Assembly (NCBI GenBank): GCA_903831635.1
Contig: CAIKYN010000356.1
Location: forward strand, 1 to 5,094
DNA from: an uncultured Spartobacteria bacterium
GTDB lineage: Bacteria > Verrucomicrobiota > Verrucomicrobiia > Chthoniobacterales > UBA6821
Reading direction: 5' to 3'
DNA: 5,094 bases
Numbering within the stretch: position 1 is the first letter of the stretch; every line of letters begins with the position of its first letter. Positions 1 through 5,094 of the stretch are shown here, one piece after another. A program made the translations under genes and the position numbers. The notes beneath the pieces were generated by a model. The model searched no databases, was not told the DNA's origin, and saw only the letters and a list, made by a program, of their open reading frames with translations.

Positions 1-113
1 TTAGCAGATTTGGGCGCGGGCTTCTTAGCCGGTGCTTTTTTGGCTGCAGGGGTGGGCTTGACGGGCTTTCCGGAAGGTTTCCGGGACGAGGAAGGTTGGG
101 ATTTTTTTTTCAA
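1..113 (-). CDS. rpoD: Probable RNA polymerase primary sigma factor RpoD, N-terminal fragment (cut by window edge)
   Basis: Only the first 37 codons are in the window and the frame runs off the left edge. The peptide starts MKKKSQPSSSRKPSGKPV and continues with Lys/Pro/Ala repeats; of 37 residues 11 are Lys, 8 Pro and 6 Ala, and it is likely disordered. No sigma domain is visible. The identification rests on position: it directly follows dnaG on the same strand, where rpoD often sits, and many primary sigma factors begin with a basic, low-complexity segment. The chosen start is TTG at 113-111, the only ATG, GTG or TTG codon between the in-frame TGA at 176-174 and the window edge. It overlaps the dnaG stop as TTGA, which suggests translational coupling; no Shine-Dalgarno sequence is seen. 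Nine consecutive A bases follow the TTG. It could instead be another basic protein such as a histone-like or DNA-binding protein. Confidence 0.5.
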   Translation of the reverse strand, partial: MKKKSQPSSSRKPSGKPVKPTPAAKKAPAKKPAPKSA

Positions 114-1924
114 CGGAGCGCAGTTGGTACCGAAGTCGCGGGCGCGAAAAGATCGTTGATCCTTTGCTGAAGGTCAAGGATCTCTTTCTGGACAGAGATC
201 ATTTTTTCGGTCTCGAGCCCCGGTGTTCTGAGTTGGAGGGTTGCCGCCTGTTGCTTTTTCTTCAGATCGATCAGTCTCAGGTTGCGGATCGCATCCTGGA
301 TGGCCAACAGAGGAGTAGCGGGCAACTTCTCCAACTCCCATCCACTGACGAGGGGTTGCAGCGAGGAGGGGATCAAGGCCAGAACGATTGAGGGGGTGGG
401 ATTCTCCACTTCCTGAAGAGGGGGCAAAAGTTCCCGTAGGAGGGCTAGCTCCGGATCAAGCTCCTCGACCCGGAAAGAAGTCTCCGAGGAGATCCACTCC
501 CTAGCCTCCTTGGAGAGGAGTGCCAGTCCACAGATCAGTTGTGTGGAAGCAGATACGGATAGGCGGTCTCCCTGGGACGAAGGAGCCGATCTCGATTCTT
601 CCTGCTCTGGTAGCGAAATCGAATGACGTAAGCCTGCTTCACGTAATGCCGACTCAGACATTCCCAATCTGACCGCAACATGGGATGTCGTGGTCTCCCT
701 GAGAGCTGTGTCCGATAAAAGTGCCAGAAATCCACCCAGGCGCTGGGCAACCACGGCTTTCTCCCTGGGTCCGAGACTTCCTCCGGATGCTTCCGCAGCT
801 CGATCGATGGTGTGGTCGAAGAAGTCCTTTGCCCCGGAGATTTTATCGGTAAAGGCGTCGACTCCCTGTCCACGGATGAGGGAATCAGGGTCCTCACCGG
901 CGGGAAGTTTCGCCACCAAAACGGCCAGACCGGCGCTTAAGAGCGCTGGAAGGGATTTTTCCACGGCATTCTGCCCGGCATTGTCCGAGTCGAAGCAGAG
1001 GACGACTTTGTCCACAAAACGCCGCAAGAGCCTTGCCTGCTCGGTCGTGAAGGCTGTTCCCTGGGGAGCCACGACATTCTTCACGCCGTGCTCGAATGCT
1101 GACATCAGGTCGATCTGCCCTTCCAGAACGATGGCGCTACCTGCCTCAATGAGCGGTCGCTTGCTTTTATCGAGACCGAAGAGGACGCGTCCCTTGGAGA
1201 AGATGGGTGTCTCTGGGGAGTTTACATATTTCGCCTCCCGATCGTTGTCGCTCAGGATCCGGCCACTAAAGGCAACGACTTCCCCATAGTCATTGCGGAT
1301 CGGGAACATCAGGCGATCGCGGAAGCGGTCATACCCCCCCTGAGTATCACCCTCCTTGGTCGTAAGGAGACCACCAGCCAGTAGTTCATCTCGGGTAAAG
1401 CCCTTGGCCATGGCCCAGTTCCGAAAGGTCTCCCATCCCCCGGGTGCAAATCCAAGGAGCCAGCTCACAGCGATCTCCTTGGTAAGGCCCCGTTTTTTGA
1501 GGTAGGCCCGGGCGTGTTCCGCATCGCGGTTACGGAGGAGGTTCATGTGGAACCATTCAGCTGCCTCCTTGTGAAGTTGCAGCAATCGACTCCGTTGATC
1601 CCGCCGTGATTGTTCTGCTGGATCATTGTTCTCAATCAGGACGATGCCGGCACGCTGCGCAAGCTTCCGGACTGCGCTCGGAAAATCGATGTGCTCGTAA
1701 TCCATCACAAATCGGAAGACGCCTCCTCCAGCACCACAGCCAAAGCAGTGGAACGTCTGCCTGGAAGGATTCACATGAAAGGAGGGGCTCTTCTCCTTGT
1801 GAAAGGGACAGAGAGCTCGAAAACTCGTGCCAGCACGCTTGAGGGGAAAGTAGCCGCCGATGATCTCCGCAATATCGCTGGCTTCAGCGACTTTCTGGAC
1901 ACTCTCTTCAGCGATGCGGGGCAT
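110..1924 (-). CDS. dnaG: DNA primase DnaG
   Basis: This 604-residue protein makes the short RNA primers for chromosome replication and works at the fork with the DnaB helicase. Its length is normal for bacterial DnaG. The N-terminal CHC2 zinc-binding domain has C39 and H42 (CPFH) with C60 and C63 (HCFGCG). The primase core follows, with RFRDRLMFPI at 200-209 and YVNSPETPIFSKG at 233-245. The TOPRIM catalytic domain has the acidic residue E268 in EGQIDL and the metal-binding pair D312/D314 in CFDSDNAG, then LPAGEDPDS. Residues from about 430 are Leu- and Glu-rich, mostly helical, and fit the DnaB-interacting C-terminal domain, which is the least conserved part. The ATG at 1924 places the zinc finger at the usual distance from the N terminus. 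The leader just before it is pyrimidine-rich with no Shine-Dalgarno sequence. The gene appears intact, with all key residues present. Confidence 0.97.
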   Translation of the reverse strand: MPRIAEESVQKVAEASDIAEIIGGYFPLKRAGTSFRALCPFHKEKSPSFHVNPSRQTFHCFGCGAGGGVFRFVMDYEHIDFPSAVRKLAQRAGIVLIENNDPAEQSRRDQRSRLLQLHKEAAEWFHMNLLRNRDAEHARAYLKKRGLTKEIAVSWLLGFAPGGWETFRNWAMAKGFTRDELLAGGLLTTKEGDTQGGYDRFRDRLMFPIRNDYGEVVAFSGRILSDNDREAKYVNSPETPIFSKGRVLFGLDKSKRPLIEAGSAIVLEGQIDLMSAFEHGVKNVVAPQGTAFTTEQARLLRRFVDKVVLCFDSDNAGQNAVEKSLPALLSAGLAVLVAKLPAGEDPDSLIRGQGVDAFTDKISGAKDFFDHTIDRAAEASGGSLGPREKAVVAQRLGGFLALLSDTALRETTTSHVAVRLGMSESALREAGLRHSISLPEQEESRSAPSSQGDRLSVSASTQLICGLALLSKEAREWISSETSFRVEELDPELALLRELLPPLQEVENPTPSIVLALIPSSLQPLVSGWELEKLPATPLLAIQDAIRNLRLIDLKKKQQAATLQLRTPGLETEKMISVQKEILDLQQRINDLFAPATSVPTALR

Positions 1925-1933
1925 GGAAGAGAA

Positions 1934-1961
1934 GGTAAAAGGTAAAAGGAAAAAGGTACAA
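1934..1961. repeat. Four-unit 7-bp tandem repeat in the dnaG leader
   Basis: On the plus strand the units are GGTAAAA, GGTAAAA, GGAAAAA and GGTACAA, directly adjoining in one 7-base register; the first two are identical. On the coding strand this becomes a CCTTTTA-type pyrimidine-rich tract that ends ten bases before the dnaG ATG. It fills half of the 52-base gap between the permease stop and dnaG. No hairpin terminator is seen in this gap, so read-through from the permease gene into dnaG is plausible. Confidence 0.75.
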
Positions 1962-1976
1962 AGGATTACCTTAGGC

Positions 1977-2732
1977 TTATGCCACGATCATTCGTAGAGC
2001 CACGGCAGTCGACATGACGAGAAGAAGCCAGTCAAACGGAGCCTGGGGAATCTTTCCGAGAAGATAGCGGCCGCCTATCATGCCAAGGGCAACCGCCGGT
2101 AGCAGTGCAAGATTCAACAACAGCGAGGAGTGGGTAATTAGTCCCAAGCTCCAACTGAAAGGAACCTTGGTGAGGTTTGTCACAAAGAAAAACCAGGCAC
2201 AGGTCCCAACAAAGGCCATCTTATCGAATTTTTTGGCTAGCAGATAGAAGGTCATGGCAGGCCCCCCAGCATTTGCAATCATCGTGGTGACTCCCGCGAA
2301 GAAGCCCGATCCCGTTGCAAGCACCGGATGGTGCATCATGCCGGAGAGAAGGCGGCGGTCGAACCTCTGCCATACGACCAAGAGCATCATCATCAGGATC
2401 ATCCATCCCAGAAAATGTCCGAAAATACGGTCCGGGATCCGACTCATCAGGAACCATCCTGCAACTAGTCCCAAAAAAGTGGAGGGGATCAGTCCCACGA
2501 GCAGATGCCACTCCACATGCCTTCGGTAGATCCCGATTGCCATGAGATCTGCTGCAATGAGCATCGGCAGCACCGCCCCGGTAGATTCCTTGGCAGGCAT
2601 GATCTGGGTCATCAGGACTATCGTGATGAGTCCGCATCCGTTAAATCCCGCCTTCGTCAGTCCAACGCAGACTGCTGCCAAGCAGGCCAAGGACCAAGCG
2701 AGAGCGCTCAGATGAGGGAGGTCGGAAAACAC
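1977..2732 (-). CDS. TauE/SafE-family membrane permease (putative anion/sulfite exporter)
   Basis: This 251-residue, very hydrophobic protein has the build of the TauE/SafE (formerly DUF81) family of inner-membrane transporters. Members have been linked to export or uptake of sulfite, sulfoacetate and other organosulfur or small anions; the substrate cannot be told from this sequence. Family-like features are the N-terminal VGLTKAGFNGCGL segment (23-35), the central GVTTMIANAGGPAMTFYLL stretch (147-165, with the ANAGGP turn) and a C-terminal half starting with FVTNLTKVPFSW (183-194). Hydrophobic segments lie near 8-24, 33-46, 53-69, 76-97, 103-121, 137-165, 173-191, 203-226 and 233-250, so about eight or nine membrane helices. 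The start is GTG, 12 bases after the START-like gene and in the same frame; the only purine-rich element is a weak AAGG overlapping the preceding stop. Length is normal and no defects are seen. Confidence 0.88.
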   Translation of the reverse strand: MFSDLPHLSALAWSLACLAAVCVGLTKAGFNGCGLITIVLMTQIMPAKESTGAVLPMLIAADLMAIGIYRRHVEWHLLVGLIPSTFLGLVAGWFLMSRIPDRIFGHFLGWMILMMMLLVVWQRFDRRLLSGMMHHPVLATGSGFFAGVTTMIANAGGPAMTFYLLAKKFDKMAFVGTCAWFFFVTNLTKVPFSWSLGLITHSSLLLNLALLPAVALGMIGGRYLLGKIPQAPFDWLLLVMSTAVALRMIVA

Positions 2733-2744
2733 AGGAGGGAGGCC

Positions 2745-3425
2745 TTAGAGCGCTTTCCCTGCCGCACACTCGAGAACCTGAATCTGCTTATCCAGAAGAG
2801 CCGGAGTCTTTTCGATTTCCATAACAACACGCGTTGTCAAGGCCTTGAAGCACTCCATAACCTGCTTTCCGGCCGAGGCACGAAGCATTCCTGCAAACCG
2901 ACTCGTGGGAACCACAAGGTTGGTGTAGCGGATCAGGCTCATCCCGTCGTGCTCTTCCACCCGAAGGCTCCCGATGGAAGATTTCGAGTAGCGGGATTGG
3001 GTGACACACCAGACGATATCATAATCGTGATTGGAAATCTTCTTCAGTTGATTCCTGGAGACATAAACCTCATCGGGTAGAAAAAAAGGCATGGAGAGTG
3101 TGTACTCGGCATTGATGACATTCGGTTCCGGAGAGTTCAGGACCTTCACGGAAATACAGTTCGGGATGTACTCGGGATCTTTCTCGCAGTTCCAGAAAAC
3201 TGCAGCCACGGAGGCAGGGGGAGCCTTCACCAATTGATAAATAATAAACCTCGGCCAGACACTCCCATCGACATTCTCTTCGAATTCCACGATTTTTCCC
3301 TCCGACAGCTCCTTCTGCTCGAAATGAGGCAGGCCATTCCAGACCTCTCCCGCTGCATGAACGCCCTTCATGAAGCCGAGAATTGCTAAAAGAATCAACA
3401 CGAAGGTTAGCGGCTTGGCATTCAT
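2745..3425 (-). CDS. Secreted START/SRPBCC-like lipid-binding domain protein
   Basis: This 226-residue protein begins with a clear Sec signal peptide: K4, a hydrophobic core from about 6 to 18, and a likely cleavage after VHA at 22-24. The mature part should be periplasmic or extracellular. Residues about 45-200 read like a START/SRPBCC (Bet v1-type) helix-grip fold that holds a hydrophobic ligand: an early strand IIYQLVKAPP (61-70), the helix AAVFWNCEKDPEYIPNC with a pattern often seen in START proteins, then alternating strands including AEYTLSMPFFLPDEVYV and a long C-terminal helix (about 187-207). This assignment is by pattern only; no catalytic residues are expected. The ATG at 3425 is chosen because the signal peptide begins there; AAGGA precedes it at a very short distance. 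The gene sits 12 bases before the permease and probably shares its transcript. The ligand is unknown. Confidence 0.7.
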   Translation of the reverse strand: MNAKPLTFVLILLAILGFMKGVHAAGEVWNGLPHFEQKELSEGKIVEFEENVDGSVWPRFIIYQLVKAPPASVAAVFWNCEKDPEYIPNCISVKVLNSPEPNVINAEYTLSMPFFLPDEVYVSRNQLKKISNHDYDIVWCVTQSRYSKSSIGSLRVEEHDGMSLIRYTNLVVPTSRFAGMLRASAGKQVMECFKALTTRVVMEIEKTPALLDKQIQVLECAAGKAL

Positions 3426-3431
3426 GTTCCT

Positions 3432-3460
3432 TTTCTATCGTTACGACAATATTGGGTCAA
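3432..3460 (-). promoter_or_regulatory. Candidate sigma70-type promoter of the START-like gene
   Basis: In the 61-base gap upstream of the START-like gene, the minus strand carries TTGACC (3460-3455, five of six matches to the -35 consensus), then 17 bases, then TAGAAA (3437-3432, four of six to the -10). Transcription would start almost at the ATG and give a leaderless or nearly leaderless message, which is a reason for caution. If real, the START-permease pair would be expressed apart from the 422-residue gene upstream. Prediction from consensus match only. Confidence 0.3.
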
Positions 3461-3486
3461 CAGGAGCTGATGCTCGGGAGAGTAAA

Positions 3487-4755
3487 TCAGTGAAGCAAAA
3501 CGCGCCAACTTGAGCTCATTAGGCACTCCTTGATGACTGCAAACTTAGCGGCTTGGGGCCCCTTCCATGCAGGAGCCGTCTTGACTGCTTTTCCTTGGAT
3601 CTTCAGCAGCTGATCGAGAACTTCTAAAACGAGTGAGGGGAGTTCCTCTTCATCGAGATCGTTCAACCATGGGATTCTAGCATCCAAAAGCCAGACACCC
3701 GTCTCATCGACTTGGATCAACTCCGAGGCCCAGCGTAGGATCGTAGTGAGAGCATTCCCCTGATGACGCGACGAAATCAGTCGTAGGAGATCGTCGCGCC
3801 GTTCAAGATTCAGAAGCAGGGCCAGAAAGAAGCGATGCTCCACATCCTCAATCGAGGATCGCATCGCGGTGAGGGCATCCCGTCGGATGATCTCTTCGAG
3901 AGTCTTTTTGATAGGAGACACAGCCGAACCGTGTTTGCGGGCAAAGCGACTCCAGGCACGATCCCACTCGCCAAGATTCCGCAAATGTCCGAAACAGTTC
4001 TGAAGAACAAAAAAGCCCCGCTCCAAATCGAGCTCACCGAGCATTTTTAGCACTAGATCCCCATAGTCAGGTGCTCCGGTGTGCTCCAGGACGTCGAGAA
4101 GTTGCTTGCGCCTGGTCGTCAGAGCATCCTGCTGGACAGGATCGAGTGCGACATGGGGAGGGAGGTAGGTGAACTGAGGTCCTGTTCCCGGGTCGGAATG
4201 TGTTCGGATGACGATGGTGATTGAGGGAGTCTCCAAATGAAAGAGGGAGTGAATGCAGGTCCGACCCGAGGTGATAGGAACCGTGCTGCCTGTTTGCAGA
4301 AGCGAGACATCCTGAAGTTTCAGGTCACCCAGTCGGAAGTGTGCGGTGACCGACTTCGCTTTCTCAAAGTCATAGGTTGAGTGAATGCTCGATCCTGCCA
4401 TGACATGGAATGCCCCGGAGAACTCGTGCTGGTGAATGTCCGTTGTCGCGTCGAGCCAGAAAAGGGCCTGGATGTAGAACTTCGGGTTGTCAAAGAGGAT
4501 TAACTCGGGTTGCCCGAATCCGGACGAGGTTTGAAAAGGTTGTTCATCACTTAACAGGAATTCATGGATCAGTTCCTGGAGATCAACGTGATTGGAGGGT
4601 TTTCTTTTCTCGAGTGCCTTCCGGGCAAGATCCGGAAAAAGGGTCAGGTCGAAATTCGCTTTCCTCCACTGATCATAAACTGATTCACCGAGTTTTTTAA
4701 AAAAGGGGTTCATCACGAAACTCTTTCGTAGGGGAATCCTCGGGACAAGAACCAT
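3487..4755 (-). CDS. Uncharacterised protein with cupin-like (thiol-dioxygenase-like) N-terminal half and helical C-terminal half
   Basis: I do not recognise a named family for this 422-residue protein. Residues about 83-190 resemble a single cupin barrel: FYIQALFWLDATTDIHQHE (93-111) has an HxH pair (H108, H110), and after two strands SGRTCIHSLFHLETPSITIVIRT (163-185) supplies a third histidine, H169. This spacing recalls three-histidine cupins such as cysteine dioxygenase (IHDH ... GLH), and the usual cupin Glu after HxH is not in place. A metal-dependent oxygenase or a metal/ligand-binding role is possible but is inference. Residues from about 205 on are rich in Leu, Arg and Glu and look like a helical repeat or bundle. 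There is no signal peptide or membrane segment, so it is probably cytoplasmic. Two starts compete: ATG 4755 with AGGA nine bases before, and ATG 4713 (M15) with AAAGAG seven bases before; the shorter 408-residue form is credible since the first 14 residues look unstructured. Confidence 0.75.
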   Translation of the reverse strand: MVLVPRIPLRKSFVMNPFFKKLGESVYDQWRKANFDLTLFPDLARKALEKRKPSNHVDLQELIHEFLLSDEQPFQTSSGFGQPELILFDNPKFYIQALFWLDATTDIHQHEFSGAFHVMAGSSIHSTYDFEKAKSVTAHFRLGDLKLQDVSLLQTGSTVPITSGRTCIHSLFHLETPSITIVIRTHSDPGTGPQFTYLPPHVALDPVQQDALTTRRKQLLDVLEHTGAPDYGDLVLKMLGELDLERGFFVLQNCFGHLRNLGEWDRAWSRFARKHGSAVSPIKKTLEEIIRRDALTAMRSSIEDVEHRFFLALLLNLERRDDLLRLISSRHQGNALTTILRWASELIQVDETGVWLLDARIPWLNDLDEEELPSLVLEVLDQLLKIQGKAVKTAPAWKGPQAAKFAVIKECLMSSSWRVLLH

Positions 4756-4793
4756 TCCTAGGTATCCTGCGGCAAGGAATCTTAGGGATTTCC

Positions 4794-4822
4794 TTGTGAG
4801 CTTTTTTAGCAGGAATTATCCT
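4794..4822 (+). promoter_or_regulatory. Candidate sigma70-type promoter of the tRNA-like gene
   Basis: The plus strand has TTGTGA (4794-4799), then 17 bases, then TATCCT (4817-4822); each hexamer matches the sigma70 consensus at four of six positions and the spacing is ideal. Transcription would begin near 4829, a few bases before the tRNA-like sequence, which fits a short tRNA leader. It overlaps the upstream region of the divergent 422-residue gene. Consensus match only. Confidence 0.35.
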
Positions 4823-4836
4823 AAAGATGAGATCTG

Positions 4837-4911
4837 GGGGGTATAGCTCAGTTGGTAGAGCGCTTCGTTCGCAAAGAAGAGGCCAGGGGTTCGACTCTTC
4901 TTTCGTCTCCA
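4837..4911 (+). tRNA. tRNA-Ala(CGC)-like gene, structurally defective, possibly a pseudogene
   Basis: The 5' half is a textbook tRNA: TA then a GCTC/GAGC D stem (4846-4849 with 4858-4861) around AGTTGGTA, and a seven-base anticodon loop TTCGCAA (4868-4874) with anticodon CGC, which reads the Ala codon GCG. The acceptor arms GGGGGTA and CGTCTCC (4904-4910) give G3:U70, the alanine identity pair, and A73 as discriminator. Defects are visible: the anticodon stem closes with a G31/A39 mismatch; the T stem AGGGG/CTTCT has two G-U pairs; two extra T bases (4902-4903) sit between T stem and acceptor, making 75 bases instead of 73; the acceptor has three wobbles and an A7/C66 mismatch. No CCA is encoded, which is normal in some bacteria. 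It is on the strand opposite to all protein genes. It may be a decayed, recently rearranged or miscalled tRNA. Confidence 0.62.
4873..4903. repeat. Perfect 9-bp inverted repeat inside the tRNA-like gene
   Basis: AAAGAAGAG (4873-4881) and CTCTTCTTT (4895-4903) are exact reverse complements around a 13-base spacer. The left arm spans the anticodon-loop end, the 3' anticodon stem and the start of the variable loop; the right arm covers the end of the T loop, the 3' T stem and the two extra T bases. In RNA this hairpin would compete with the cloverleaf. Confidence 0.85.
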
Positions 4912-5094
4912 TATCAAGAAATTGAATTAAGGAATGCCATGCACGGTAATTTTTTAAAAACTGGGCAATTTAATAGTTCCTGCTTGAAGAGTTAGTGGGA
5001 GTGCCGATTCGTAACTTCATCTACATATTTTACTTGTTCGGCTTCTTTTTAGAAAAGAAAGGCTGCCATTTTGTGCCGTGCTTAGGGGCTACAA

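Noticed and set aside
1..159. Plus-strand open frame from the left edge (Gly/Ala/Phe-rich), ending at the TGA 157-159
   Set aside because: It mirrors the Lys/Pro/Ala-rich minus-strand frame and the dnaG 3' end; it has no support as a protein tail.
690..1289. Long plus-strand open frame (199 codons) opposite dnaG
   Set aside because: It lies wholly antisense to the conserved TOPRIM region of dnaG; its composition (Ser/Arg/Pro-rich, no domain) is typical of an antisense shadow.
2505..3080. Plus-strand 191-codon open frame opposite the permease and START-like genes
   Set aside because: It crosses two well-supported minus-strand genes and shows no domain or signal of its own.
4837..4911. tmRNA 5' or 3' end instead of a tRNA
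   Set aside because: The complete D arm and seven-base anticodon loop with CGC fit a tRNA; there is no tag-coding reading frame or long insert.
4697..4912. Minus-strand 71-codon open frame over the tRNA-like gene
   Set aside because: Its first part is the antisense of the tRNA sequence and the rest overlaps the start region of the 422-residue gene; such frames are common false calls over tRNAs.
4935..4955. Possible terminator after the tRNA: TGCC/GGTA stem followed by ATTTTTT
   Set aside because: The stem is only four pairs with one G-U and a six-base loop; too weak to call.
5043..5059. Inverted repeat TTCTTTT-TAG-AAAAGAA
   Set aside because: It is a short AT-only type hairpin with no following T run and no gene next to it; could be chance in AT-rich DNA.

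Overview
The window looks like chromosomal bacterial sequence of moderate GC content. All convincing protein genes lie on the minus strand, so transcription runs from high to low coordinates. A dnaG primase gene is followed at once by a Lys/Pro/Ala-rich reading frame that is probably the start of the primary sigma factor rpoD. This dnaG-rpoD order is common in many bacteria. The Lys/Pro/Ala-rich head and the DnaG style suggest a Verrucomicrobiota-like or related lineage, but the window alone does not prove this. There is no sign of phage, transposon or CRISPR content.

Layout in order of transcription: a 422-residue protein of unknown function with a cupin-like N-terminal half (4755-3487); a secreted START/SRPBCC-like lipid-binding protein (3425-2745); a TauE/SafE-family membrane permease (2732-1977); DnaG (1924-110); and the truncated start of probable RpoD (113 to the window edge). 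Gaps are 61, 12, 52 and -4 bases, so the last four genes could share a transcript. The START-like and permease genes are the tightest accessory pair (12 bases, same frame). The dnaG/rpoD pair overlaps by TTGA. A 7-bp tandem repeat and a pyrimidine-rich leader without a Shine-Dalgarno sequence lie in front of dnaG.

At the right end, divergent from the 422-residue gene, a plus-strand tRNA-Ala(CGC)-like gene (4837-4911) has several defects: an anticodon-stem mismatch, a two-base insertion and a weak acceptor stem. A perfect 9-bp inverted repeat links its anticodon/variable region to its T arm, so it may be a decaying or rearranged tRNA gene. The last ~184 bases are AT-rich (about 37% GC by hand count), and I see no gene there.

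The main points for follow-up are the odd tRNA, the unplaced cupin/helical protein and the START-permease pair. No clearly new multi-gene system is visible.
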